Assembly (NCBI GenBank): GCA_029747585.1
Contig: JAPEVF010000137.1
Location: 1-64,000 of the forward strand
DNA: 64,000 nucleotides
Reading direction: 5' to 3'
From: Pleurotus djamor
Lineage: Eukaryota > Basidiomycota > Agaricomycetes > Agaricales > Pleurotaceae
The notes under the pieces are model-generated. The model made no database searches and was not told where the DNA came from. It saw only the letters and a program-made list of their open reading frames with translations. Each line of letters begins with the position of its first letter. Position 1 is the first letter of the stretch. Below are positions 34,799-47,252 of the stretch, piece after piece. The position numbers and the translations under genes were made by a program.

Positions 34799-36412
34799 AC
34801 AACAGTAAGCTTGGGATAAACTTTCTCGCCTCCATGATTGTGATTAAAATTTTATTCAGTCTCTATTTGACCATCGCCTTTGGATTACCATGTTCGGATT
34901 GTACCAAATGTATCTCATGTATCTTGTATAGCCTCCTCCTGTTATAATTATGTATTTCTTCGTTTGCCTTCCCACTATACCTTTTCGACATTTTGGAACT
35001 TGCCTTGAGGAATTAACTTCCCATCTTTAAGTCATTTTAAGTGGTAAGTTGGTGGCAAAGCGGATAGTCATATAGTGCTACGGAAGACGTCCATTCGCTG
35101 TTGAATAACTTCATCATGAGTTGTCGACCAGCTCTTGGTTTCGGCGACCCCATTGTTCCTCCCAGCCTCTCCAGTGGAAAAACATTTATGAAACAGTTTG
35201 TGCCACGAGGGGGCTATACTTGGTCGGAGAAGCAATGAAATAGACAGTTTGCGCAGTTTATGCGCGTAGAAGGAAGCGAAAGAAGCTGTGCCACCATCCC
35301 ACATAAAAGGACCGAGGAGATCACTTACTGGAAGCCGAGCAAAGGCGAACAGATTGTCCGGTTTACATGCGTGTACAGAGCCCCAAAGGTACATTCAACG
35401 AACAAAGGATGAGGCCACTGGGTGCATTGAGCAAAGGAGGTAGTCAGGCCTCAGATTTTGCGTTAAATTATAAGACTCCTACGAAAATGGGGACGGGCGA
35501 GAAAGATAGGGATCCTTGAGGGAATTATCAACCAAAGGTATGATCATGATGATCTCGAGATATTGATGCCGTGAAGTGCTGGTAAGTGGTAACTATCCTC
35601 AGGGTTGATAAACTTCAAGGGTGGAAATCTCGTCCCGACGAGTTCCAGGCAACGCAAGCCTTCCTCATGACCGAAGTCTATTGCACGGGCAAATGTTGAC
35701 GAGGACATGGGAGATGGATCCCGCGACACGGTGCCGGACGTTGTAAAGACAGTTCCTCTCCTTGGCATTTTAAGACGATCAATGTATACGAGGAGGTGCA
35801 ATGCGTGAAGAGTGTGGAACTCACTTCTAAGCGGTATTTCGTCAATTAATGAGGATTTGCCCTCGACTTTGCGTAAAATTTCCAAGATCGGGCCAGAGAC
35901 TTTGACATCTGGAGTTGAAATACTATGGGTCTCGGAAATGGTGCTAACGTCCCTGGTGAAAGTGATTGGCTAACTGACTCTGTTAATGGATGTGCCTAGG
36001 ACCTGGGTGGGTGGATACGACACTCACAACCCTGTGTCTGACGACCCTCTCCGGAAAGTTCCAACGATGCAAGTACGAAACACTCATTCAGCGATGGAGG
36101 GCTAATGGCGGGTGTATGGTCGAGCGCCGCTCAAGGACGCTGATCTTGGTGGGCAGGAACCTCCGCGCTTGTACCCGTGCATTCCAGTAGCCTTGAAGGG
36201 GTGCATCGGAGCGCCCAGGAGCTGATCCGTCTCAAGCCAAATGTCAACTTCGCTAGTTCCTTCGATTCCAATGAGAGATGTGAAGGAGATTATGTAAGGG
36301 GTATTTTCGTAACGATAACTATGTCTGAGGGAAAGACGAAATGATGTCATCAGGTCGACCCTTCTTCATGAGGAAGATGGAAGGCATACCCCTAGTTCCT
36401 ACATAAAGCGAC
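34799..36412. other. Region with unassigned minus-strand open frames
   Basis: 1.6 kb without a recognisable gene. Minus-strand frames at 36350-36102 (YIISFTSLIGIEGTSEVDIW), 35966-35544 and 35394-35068 look coding in places and could be exons of one diverged gene beside the F-box gene. I could not link them with convincing splice sites. Confidence 0.35.
35544..35966 (-). CDS. Uncharacterised open frame, possible exon
   Basis: A continuous minus-strand frame follows a possible acceptor (TTTCACCAG). It reads TISETHSISTPDVKVSG, then FHTLHALHLLVYIDRLKMP and RAIDFGHEEGLRCLELVGTRFPPL, and ends at a stop near 35544. The leucine pattern recalls the repeat part of F-box proteins, and an F-box gene lies just upstream, but no F-box is seen here. 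It could be a pseudogene fragment. Confidence 0.3.
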   Translation of the reverse strand: MTFTRDVSTISETHSISTPDVKVSGPILEILRKVEGKSSLIDEIPLRSEFHTLHALHLLVYIDRLKMPRRGTVFTTSGTVSRDPSPMSSSTFARAIDFGHEEGLRCLELVGTRFPPLKFINPEDSYHLPALHGINISRSS

Positions 36413-37339
36413 TTAAGATGGATCTTGCTCAATCATTCTTTTCGTGTGGTCGATTGCCAAGTCCCATATATTCGGGCCCTTCCCGCGAACATCATTCTCC
36501 CAGTCGCTTCGAAGGTTATGCTTGGATGGCTTCGCCAAAAAGACATTCGAAATCCCAGTACGTCGACAGAGCTTGACCCAGGAAATGGTCAAATCGTAGG
36601 CAATCTGATTCGGACAAGGATCTTCGTCGTAAAGAACGAGGACCAGCATAATCAAGGAGGTATCCCTCAGCAGCTGGTTCACATGTCCCATGTTGAGGAT
36701 GTCAGATTCAGTGTCAGAGGGAAAGGCGATGTGTGTAAGATTAGAGAAGGATGTAGTATCAAGGGGGGTGACGGTCAAGGGAATTGACTTTGCCAGGTGA
36801 AGATGAGTGATTCGTCCCGCGAAGTGGTTTTGAGTGAGGTAACGCGTCGCAAGATTCCATCGCTCATCTGGGTCGAAGATGAGGAGGCGGATCGGTTTGG
36901 TATTCGATACCACAGTAGATTGGTTTTCAACGAACAACCATGTAGCGTTCGACCGAACGAAGATTTGCTGGGTCATTGCAATATTTTCCACCGCTACGCA
37001 GGACGAGAGCATCTTCCGTACTCCATCACAGTGCTCTTGCATCCAGAGGTTTCGAACACATTTCGAGGGGAGGAAACCGGGGATTTGGTAGCTATACGAG
37101 AGAGGTCGCTCATCTTCCCCTTCATTGAATAGTATTCGGCGAAACGCTTTCATATCGGCTTCATTGGTAAGGACAACTGTTTCAAACAGACGCGGGAGAG
37201 CCAGCCGGAGGCACCACGAACTGACAAGACACACATTCAGGCAGGATGCCGCTGAATCTTGGGCTACAAGGTCCAAGATATGCCGCACTATCTCGGGAGG
37301 AAAATCGTGCATAATCGTCATAGACATGGTATACGTCAA
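36413..37339 (-). CDS. F-box protein 1
   Basis: A single exon of 308 residues. The N-terminus (FPPEIVRHILDLVAQDSAASCLNVC, then LVSSWCLRLALPRLFETVVL) is a typical agaricomycete F-box, the part that binds Skp1 in SCF ubiquitin ligases. The rest has leucine-patterned repeats (ITHLHLAKSIPLTVTP, LTHIAFPSDTES) for substrate choice. Several Met codons precede the box (residues 1, 5, 7, 10); the true start among them is open. The substrate is unknown. Confidence 0.8.
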   Translation of the reverse strand: MTYTMSMTIMHDFPPEIVRHILDLVAQDSAASCLNVCLVSSWCLRLALPRLFETVVLTNEADMKAFRRILFNEGEDERPLSYSYQIPGFLPSKCVRNLWMQEHCDGVRKMLSSCVAVENIAMTQQIFVRSNATWLFVENQSTVVSNTKPIRLLIFDPDERWNLATRYLTQNHFAGRITHLHLAKSIPLTVTPLDTTSFSNLTHIAFPSDTESDILNMGHVNQLLRDTSLIMLVLVLYDEDPCPNQIAYDLTISWVKLCRRTGISNVFLAKPSKHNLRSDWENDVRGKGPNIWDLAIDHTKRMIEQDPS

Positions 37340-38529
37340 GATTGGCTTTGGTATCCGATTCTACACTGTTCAAAATAACGGCTTGACGGCTTGTCACTAG
37401 TATTCAAGGCCAGTTCAACGTGAGTTCAAGGAGGCCTAGCCAAGCCACAATAAAAACCGACCCTTGTTGCGTGTGATGCACGCTGTAGTAGCTCGTGCGG
37501 ACGTTGGGTCGATGTGCTTGATGTATTTGTGAGACGAAAGATGAGGGAAGTGTCAGGCTCTGTGGCAGAGCAACCTTCAAGGAAGATTTATGGCCAATCC
37601 ACTCGGAATCGAGTTTCAACGGTTCTGTGGAGCCCGTTTATATGAGGAATAGCGCACTCTGTAGCGCAGTCGCGCTGAGCTGCGATCTACAGATGGTATT
37701 AATGGTTGATGGATTGCGCAGTAGCGACTTCCGCTTGGTTTCGAGGTGGTTTCAAGTTTCGAAGCAGTGCCAGAATCGGAAACCACGCGATCATTAGCGC
37801 CCGGGCGCCAAGGGCAACTCATCGACCTCGAATTTCATTTACCTCCTAGAACGAAATCCTATCCGTCGAAGAGGCCCGGATCAGTCCGATCCAGTCATTC
37901 ACAATTCCTCCTATCAGCGCCCTTCATATCTCGGATTGAAATATACTTTGATAGATTCAGAAACCAGGACTCGGGACCCGCCAGGCGGCTGCCTTTGCAT
38001 GCAATGAACAAATCAGATTCCGGAGACACTGGGAGCCCTGGCTACCGTATACCGAGAATAATACAGCTACATATAATACGTCGCAGCACCCACTACGAGT
38101 TTAGCTCGCTCACACCAACATTTCCCATTGGTTCTCTTCCCAACCCGGAGGATGAGATCATGGATCACGGCGGCACGCCCACGACATCCATCATCAACAC
38201 CCGATAATTCAGATCCTATGCATCCTCCTTGAACCATCAACACACACCTCCGCGGAAGAGACAGGGACCAAAGTCACGGAATGCCCCAAATCGCACTAAG
38301 CTGAAAGATGGTGGCGATGATTCCGCCACTAGTGCAGCAACCATTCAACTCTTTTCGGTGATTACCTTGGCCCCAAAAGCAGATGTGTAGGTTACGCTTG
38401 GCAATTACTGAATGGCTCCATAGTATGCTACAATATAAAACAGACTTCAGCACTAGTACCTCGAGAAACGCAGACACCTACCTCCGACCTCGTATCAAAT
38501 TCAGCACATCAGCGTCGCACAGGTCGACC
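37340..38529. other. Intergenic region upstream of microprotein gene 2
   Basis: About 1.2 kb. A 153-codon plus-strand frame (37746-38207) has no domain, no signal peptide and biased composition, so I do not call it. A TATA box for microprotein gene 2 lies near 38432. Confidence 0.45.
38431..38440 (+). promoter_or_regulatory. TATA box of microprotein gene 2
   Basis: AATATAAAAC lies about 97 bases before ATG 38530, as for microprotein gene 1. Confidence 0.6.
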
Positions 38530-38661
38530 ATGAACGCGAACACCAAGCTCACCAAAGACGAGCCTCCTCTTCCTCCCCCAAACTCACCACCACCGCTTCA
38601 ATGTGCGATGTGTGGAATGACTGGAGGACAGCACAAAGCCAATTGCCCACGTCCGGGTTAG
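38530..38661 (+). CDS. Microprotein 2 with CX2CX6HX3C motif
   Basis: A 43-residue open frame: MNANTKLTKDEPP, a proline run, then CAMCGMTGGQHKANC and a stop four residues later. Spacing of the Cys/His residues, the Pro-rich lead and the very short C-terminal tail match microprotein 1 at 34649. An intron-like GTGAGT starts at 38671, nine bases after the stop. It faces the end of the TFIIE beta gene, which is convergent. Probably binds a metal ion; role unknown. Confidence 0.55.
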   Translation: MNANTKLTKDEPPLPPPNSPPPLQCAMCGMTGGQHKANCPRPG

Positions 38662-38856
38662 CGGCAAACTGTGAGTAGTTCCTTATCTAACCTGATTGAA
38701 ATTGGACTGAGGGGCACCTCAACAAGAACCACAGTGTCCGCAGACCACAGTCCGCTCGAATACGAATATGATATGATGTATATCGATGATGTCTATAATA
38801 CACGGTGATGTAACTGCTGTAAGAGTATAGTAGAAAAGTGGACATAAATACAGTGA

Positions 38857-39994
38857 TTATTTCCCAGGTGGCGCGTAATCCTTCGACAGATCGATTTCTC
38901 CCTTCAAATGTGTGTTCGTGATCCTGACCTGGCGTTGCCGAGGAGCACTGCCTTTCTTGCCCTTCCGCTTTCCCGTAGGCGCTTTCGGGGCGACAGTCTC
39001 TGCAGCGGTGACTTGCAGACCCTCTACAAACAATACATCGTCAGATGCACAGACATATCGATAGGAATGTATGACTCACCCGATGCGAGTTGTTTCAGGA
39101 GGTCGACGTCGTTCGGGACTTTGAGTGAATGCCAGAGGTCGACAAATTCTAATCGAGGAAGTGGATGCGTGAGCTAACGCCACCACGGACAGAACACCCA
39201 CCTTTCTCAACAGGCATACCACCAGCCTCCTCCGTCGGCTTCACCTCATTCCAAAAGACCATCCGCAGCTGACCGTCTTTCGTCGTCCGTGTGACCAAAA
39301 CCTCACCTTCTTTCTCCAACTCCTCAATCGCTTGAGGCGCCTCTTTCCACGACTCCTTCAACGCGCGGACGGGGATTCCCCCGCCTTTTCGGGTTTGCCG
39401 TTGGATTTCAGTGAGCAATGAGACTTTGTTCCGGAAATTGAATTCGTGCTATTTTGCATGAGTAAATCTGAAGACCAGTACGAGGTGGCTCAGTATACTT
39501 TGTAGGAATACAAATCCGTCTTTGGGTCCCATTGAATCTTGTCATGGCTTTTGAACTTTTCTAGCAGTACTCGATCCGTATCAAGGGGGGTATTCGTGAC
39601 GATAGCAATATCTTGCAGTCGCATAGGATTGGGGGTTGACTAGTTCAAGTCACCCGCTTCAGCTTCGTAGAACACGAGAAAAGCCCGATGACTCACTTTC
39701 AGATAATTCACCGCATAGACCAACTGAGTGTTGACGTTCATCCCAGTGCCTGTATCTGCAGGCTGCGAGTACACGACATCTACGACTCATGATGAGTTCA
39801 AACTCCCATGAACGGGTGTTGATGTACGAACTCGTCTTGGGTCGTTTCTTCTTTGGTGAACCATCCTTCGACGATTCTGCCGCAGGTGAAGCCGAGTGGT
39901 CGGTTTTCGCTGGCGGCTGAGAGTGCCATGACTTGTAGTCTTGTCTGTGCAAGACACTTTTGAAGGCAGCAGCGTCCTGGGCCAACTTGGACAT
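38857..39994 (-). CDS. tfa2: Transcription initiation factor TFIIE, beta subunit
   Basis: Exons 39994-39832, 39779-39697, 39639-39499, 39448-39202, 39148-39080 and 39023-38857 give 289 residues. Two winged-helix modules are seen: QPADTGTGMNVNTQLVYAVNYLK with LQDIAIVTNTP, and FRNKVSLLTEIQR with GGIPVRALKESW. A basic tail follows, with RQVRITNTHLKGEIDLSKDY, a hallmark of the subunit end. TFIIE beta joins TFIIE alpha in the RNA polymerase II preinitiation complex, recruits TFIIH and helps promoter opening. The N-terminus carries a KKKRPK nuclear-type basic stretch. Confidence 0.9.
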
Positions 39995-41464
39995 GACGGT
40001 TTAGTGGTGAGGGTGGTGGTCGACAGTGATCGGTCTTCGGCGCCAATTCAAATCGGAATTGGTGAGTCACGTGAGGCTCCATTGGTTAGGAGGCTCCTGT
40101 TTCCTGTCGACTTGGCTTCATCCGATTGTGCTGGTCACCAATCTTCTTCCCTTCTTCAGTCTCACTACCCAGTGTTTGACTTGAGTTCAAGCCCTAAATT
40201 TATGATTCTGACCCAGTTCCTTGTGAGAATTAGAGACCGAACGCATGCACAGAGAAGTGAAACCTGGGCAAGCCTCGTCCGTCATCATATTCATCATTTC
40301 TGAGCCTCACTACGACGACTCAGACGCTCGTGTGAGCAAATGAGTCATCGACGACGACCCCAACTCGATCAAGAGATCTTGTGGGCTTACCATGGGTCCG
40401 ATCCCGAAAGACGTACATGGGTTCGTCGCGTACACAGGTCTGGCGGTAATGTACTTGTCTGTTATACTTCTCTGTTGAAGGCCTTACCTATCGCGACATC
40501 GGTAGAGAAATCTGTAGTACTTGCGAGGCCTGAGCTACCCTAGCGATTTAATTTCCACTCAGAATCCGCTTGTCATCCACACTGCCGCTGACCTGCCCAC
40601 GCGAAAGTGCGCTATTAGCCCAATGGACATCGATCGTCCCACTCGCCAAACGCGAACGCGATACTTACTAAGAAGTAGAGGTTATGACTCGATTCCTTGA
40701 CGCCATTCAATCCTTGTCCAATCCCAATCCGCGCACAGACATTCGCTGGTGCGACCTGATCGATGATTCGTAAATCGCAAATCGTTCACCGATCCGACGT
40801 ACCTAAATGAGGCAATTCTCGGCATTTGCATTGCATCTCATGCGTCAGCCTATTGGCGGGCTAATATCGATGGTTCTAGTTCTTCCACGGCTGTCTGTAC
40901 AATCCTGCTGACACGAAGCGGAAACTATTAGATATCCTGGATGTGGATGGGATCGGGAACAGTGCGGTGCACCGAAGCAATACCGAAGCAGATAATTCTT
41001 ACCCTCGCAGTCGTTTCAGGCTTTTTGCATATGGCACCGTTGTCTTCCGAGGCGGACTGCCGGATCGAAGACTGGCGTTCTATTCCCTCCGCTGAGTGGT
41101 GCTCCTTGATTTCGGTCACCCAGAGCATTCCAGGGGTTTGTGGTCTAGGCTGAGACCGTGATGGGGTGCTATAATTTTACATCGCGAAGGTACACCCTCA
41201 CCATTCCTGTGTGTCAAACTGAAGAGACTGGGATTTTTTCGGTGGGTGTTCTAAGACCGCCTAGATCGTGGAGGCTTGGAACGGGGTGGATGAGAGCGGC
41301 AGGCTGTGGACTTAGTGGCATTTGATAAGGTCATCCGTGATGTAAGGGGAATCTATTGATAATCTAATCGTCCGTTTGTATAAAAAGGACCTTTGACTCC
41401 TCTTCGTTCCCGCAATCTCCACTCTTCACCACCACCAACTACAACTCTTCCCTCATCCTTCACC
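39995..41464. promoter_or_regulatory. Divergent promoter region, TFIIE beta / GAPDH
   Basis: 1.5 kb between divergent starts. Short frames (for example 40340-40543) have no recognisable motif. The GAPDH end carries a TATA box at 41379 and a C/T-rich leader before ATG 41465. Confidence 0.55.
41379..41386 (+). promoter_or_regulatory. GAPDH TATA box
   Basis: TATAAAAA lies 86 bases before the GAPDH ATG and is followed by a C/T-rich leader (about 41396-41460), the usual form of a strong fungal glycolytic promoter. Confidence 0.75.
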
Positions 41465-42950
<1,486 letters not shown>

Positions 42951-43738
42951 ATGCATTCTACCCCTTCCCTTTGTCCCCCATACGTACCTCGCCCAACTCA
43001 TTCAATAACCCATGTGGGTGTACATATCTCTTCTCTCTTCTCATTCATCCATGAACGGAGCCACGACGCCCCCCCCTTTCGACATCGTCCTCCACATACA
43101 TTCCTTCTTTTTCTGCCTTTTTATGTTTTGTTTTGGAGAAGAGAGTTTTTAGACCAGCTTCTTATAGGAAATACCGGAGAACTGAAGAAATCATCGTTGT
43201 AGTCAAACCAAGAACAATTATTGTACCATTGCAAACCAAAATATATACGCGAACCGTTTCGTTTGAAGATGACGCTTCCTTGATCGACGATCGAAAACTC
43301 AAATCCCCTTGTCGTCCTCAAAACTACGAAGCGGTTCTATGCGTAACTTCAATGGTGTGTGTTGGGAAGGCAAGAAACTTCAAACGTTAGGGGGCAACCT
43401 ATCTAGTGGATCCGAACAAAAGGTCGTTAAATGGTGATAAATACGAAGTCGATTGGACGACGAACGAAGATAGACAAACGATGAACAGAAAACAGGTAAG
43501 CAATGGAGGAACATACATGCTGATGTACACGGGGATATAGAGATACACATCACGAGTACAAAGCAACGGGCAAATGTATATACACAGACGACGGGAAAAG
43601 CACCTAACGCAAGAGCAAACAAAAAGGAACGAAGAGATAGATAAAGAAGAAATCATAAAAAGGTCGTCATTGAATAAGTATAGTGGGCGTAAGCCAAGGG
43701 GAGGGGGTAGGAGTGGGTTTAAAACGGGAATGTGGTTA
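42951..43738. other. Convergent 3' region, GAPDH / SAP-domain gene
   Basis: About 790 bases, at first pyrimidine-rich downstream of GAPDH (42960-43130), then A-rich. The frames present are low-complexity. It holds the 3' UTRs of both converging genes. Confidence 0.5.
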
Positions 43739-45079
43739 TCATACGGAGTGAATCCTCCTCCTCGTCTCGAACAGGGCTTCTGACACGGTAAACGCGAGAA
43801 TGACGCCAGCGGAGACGAGCCGCCAACGTGCACCCAGTACGTCCATGCGCATAGGTGATGGCAGCAAAGGCTGAGGCCCGGCTGTGGTATTTGACGAGGA
43901 CGAAACGGCGAAAGGCCACGCTTCGTACTGGCAATTATACGAATACACAACTTGACATGCGAAACGGACGATGGAAGCTGAGAGGGAGTCATATTCGAAT
44001 GGCGATAGTAGATGACGCAGTGTTGGTTTCAGATATCGATTGGAGCTAGACGTTGGGTGTTGGAATGACACGAAGGTTCCGGCGATCCAAGGGAATAACA
44101 AAGTGGGGAGCAACCAGTGCCAAACGGTGACATAGGGAGCGAAATTTGATAGGGCTTTGAGGGGGAAGCCCGGTAATGGGATCGCAAACTTTGGAGTGAT
44201 TGTCATCTATCAGAAGATTGGTGAATGTCGGTAACCAGTAGGGTTAAATGGGAAGAACTAACGGTTGACCATGTCCATGGGAGAACATGTTGCAGGATGA
44301 ACATTAGCTCAAATGTATGAATTAATCGCGCAATATTCGACGCGACTGAGAGAACGGCACGCGTTCTCTCGATGGATGATTGGAGTTTATGGGTAACCAC
44401 CTCCATCGTAGGTGGGGGCGGTGGGGGNCGTCATCTCGGGGTTTACAATCACGTAGGGTCCGTGTCGGACAGACTGAACGCTGAAGGCATCTGAGGCGTC
44501 AGTCCGAGCAGGAGAGGGTGATCTGTGTACGACGAGGTGATCAAAGAACTGAGCTCTTGGTGGTGACGTTTCGTCCAAGGGAGAAACGGGATTCTTCAGC
44601 ATATGAGAGATGCTCCGCATATCTTGGTGTGGTGTCGGAGCTTCATAGATAGGATCGAGGGGTACAACTGGCTTCACGGTGCGACGCGACGGCGACGGTG
44701 ACGGTTTCTCGTCATCATAATCCGCGTCTGGCGCGAATCTCCCTTTCACAGGAGACTTCGGTCCAATTTCCGCTGGCTGGACACTTGCCCTCGACGATCT
44801 TCCTCTCCGACTGCCGTAGAGACCCTTGAAACGTTCGTCACCTTCTAGTTCGGGTTTACTATCCAAATGTTTTTTGATCCTCTGCTGGAGTTCGTAATTG
44901 GTGCCGGTCTCCAATATGTTCAGGGCATATGCGATTTGCTGGAGTTCAGCTTTCTTCTTGGGTTGCAAGGACCCCGAGAACGTAGGGGGCGGAGCTGGCG
45001 GCATTTGAGACGTGTCTCGACGGTATAATCGTGGATGTGGTGGGGAATAGTGTTGTGCGTCGGCTTGTTGATCACTCAT
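43739..45079 (-). CDS. SAP-domain membrane protein
   Basis: Exons 45079-44263 and 44206-43739 give about 427 residues once the N at 44428 is dropped. With the N kept, the frame hits a stop near 44390. Without it, a run of six prolines leads into TMEVVTHKLQ. A SAP-like helix-turn-helix (KKKAELQQIAYALNILETG, then YELQQRIKKHLDS) near residues 30-70 suggests DNA or chromatin contact. A disordered Ser/Pro-rich middle follows, then two or three hydrophobic segments (VWHWLLPTLLFPWIAGTFVSF, WRLVSAGVILAFTVSEALF). SAP plus C-terminal membrane helices recalls inner-nuclear-membrane proteins, but that is inference. An upstream in-frame Met at 45103 is possible. Confidence 0.72.
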
Positions 45080-45103
45080 AGCGCGACCCTGGGAATCGGG
45101 CAC

Positions 45104-47252
45104 GTGGTAGAGTCGTGATACCAGCCCCTGTCAAATCCCTGTGACTCCTTCAATGGACGCGACGCATAACGAAGAAAGGGCCGTATAAATACGGCAGGAC
45201 CTGATACTGAGTTACTACGCGTAGCGCCAGGGTTTTCAAAGGGAATGCCTACTAGTGAACTCGAGCACGGAGCAAGACAGTCTCTCCATCGCATTCAGCA
45301 GAGAGCCTTGTCGGCACCCGTGGAATAGTGAAGTGATCGAGGTCAGAAAGACATTTCTTGGGAAATGGTCCGATGTGTCTATCAGGTAAGTCTACTTGAC
45401 GTTACAAGTTTCATCCACAAATGAAGTCCATCCATGTCTGTGGACTCTGGAGCTTGTGGATTCTCTTCTCTTGTCTAGGTCACAATATAACCAGTGGTAC
45501 TCAGAATCAAGCTGTACTCTCAAGCCTTTCTTGGATTGACCCGAGTATGTTGCACGCTGCGTCTCGTAGGCCACAATTCCATCCATCCCCAGATATACAA
45601 TTTCCCGAGGGACACATACTTAAGAGAACCCGTCTGAAAATGTCCGCGTCGCCGATAGTCTTTTGGAATCCAATTGAGAGCGCGACATGGTTGGCGTGAA
45701 GCTCACATAGACCCTGTATAAATCCATATCCTAGGTAATGATGAGCGACGATAGAGTCACCATGAAACAGATTGCGGAAACCCACCGATGAGTTGGTGGA
45801 ATGCTACATGGGAAAAAATTGACAGGGGACAGGGGAAAAACGAAAAAAAGTATGGACAAAACCTTCTACTTTCAGTATCAGGAACCTTTACGTTCGTACG
45901 GCCAGATATATCTGTCAGTCGAGAGAGAGATTGTACAATTCTCTAAAGGTGCCATTGGCGACGCATCTACCTCTGGTAAATCCAGGCATAAAGGACATGT
46001 TACCAAAAAATCCCTGCATCTCCAGGGATATTAACCATCCTATCTACGCTCGTCTGCGTCAAATTTCATGGGATGTGAATTATGAATGGCAAACGAAAGA
46101 CATGAAGGGCTTGATAATGATTTAATCTGGCTTCAACGTTTTGGTGAAGTCTGAGGCTGAAGGACAAGATTGGAGACCCTGCATCGAGCGAATGTATTGT
46201 GCTTGAGTCGAAAACTAGTACTGAGGTCTCGGGTCGTGAGTCTTGGAAACCCAATCATGGAAAGAAGGAAGAATGTACCATTCCTGTCGGAGGAATGTCT
46301 GATGTCAAGAATTGGTCATTGACACATTATCTGATGGAGCCTAGAAGCGGAGCACCCGTGTTTGGTCTGCAGCAACCTAGAAGACGTCATCAAGGTCTGA
46401 GCTCACTTTCTACAGTAAACGCGGCACATCCTGGCTATGTAGGACGACCATGAGGGGAAAAGACGGCCCGGGGAGAGACGGATCGGACGAGTCTAACCAT
46501 CTCCGTTGCTCATGAGTCTCTTTTGTATTGACAAGTATAGCTCTCAGCGCACGTGCCTGATATCTATAGCTTTGTCCACTCACCGTACCACTCTCCTTCA
46601 ATCCGTGTTCCTTGGGGCGCAACCCATGGGTTCTGTGAAACGTTGCTCACGGCGCTCACCCCTGTGGCCCCTGGGACGCGGAGCGCCAATCTCACATCAA
46701 AGTCCGCGTTAGCGCTTTGTTAGCGCTCACACAACGTCAACTAGAACAAAACTTGAACCCGGACGTAAGTATTTGCTCAACTTTCAACTCTGATTCATCG
46801 CAAGTATTGAACAATGTCGTGTATATACTGATGGGCTCTCTTTCTACTTTGTGTTCTCTCACTGGTCAAATCTTCAGACCCCACCCACTTGTCAACTTCA
46901 GAACTCGGTGGCCGATGTCATTTGGCGGACCTGTCCCCCTCGATTGATGGTGTACCTTGGTTTATCGTCTTTGCGCGCTGGATATCTAGGGGTATATTTC
47001 GAGCGCAGCGCGCAAACGAATGATACTTCGACGGCCGCACAACGTTGGAGAAATTCGTCCCATGTCTGTCAACCCAACTCCTCACTCCGCACGCAGCTCG
47101 ACCGTCGATATCATTTCACCGGACAATTGTGTGTGAAGCCATCTTACGACTCGTCGGTGAACTAGAATTGGCTATCTGAATGCTTCTCTGGGCCTTGTCT
47201 CCTCTCCTTTAAATACCACCAACTCCAACCTCGCTTGCTTTCTCATCGCAAA
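45104..47252. other. Intergenic region
   Basis: 2.1 kb, the largest stretch without a gene I can support. Frames near 45421-45785 are open on both strands, but neither shows a domain or splice continuation. The right end has a TTTAAATA box near 47209, about 44 bases before the fungalysin ATG. Confidence 0.45.
47209..47216 (+). promoter_or_regulatory. TATA-like element of the fungalysin gene
   Basis: TTTAAATA lies about 44 bases before ATG 47253, leaving room for only a short leader. Confidence 0.45.

Noticed and set aside
36425..37132. Two plus-strand frames of 120 and 111 codons
   Set aside because: Both are antisense shadows of the single-exon F-box gene.
37746..38207. 153-codon plus-strand frame
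   Set aside because: No domain, signal, splice support or sensible composition; it could be chance in a gene-free stretch.
45421..45785. Frames open on both strands, the plus one with a signal-like start
   Set aside because: Neither strand shows family motifs or splicing, and the two cannot be told apart.
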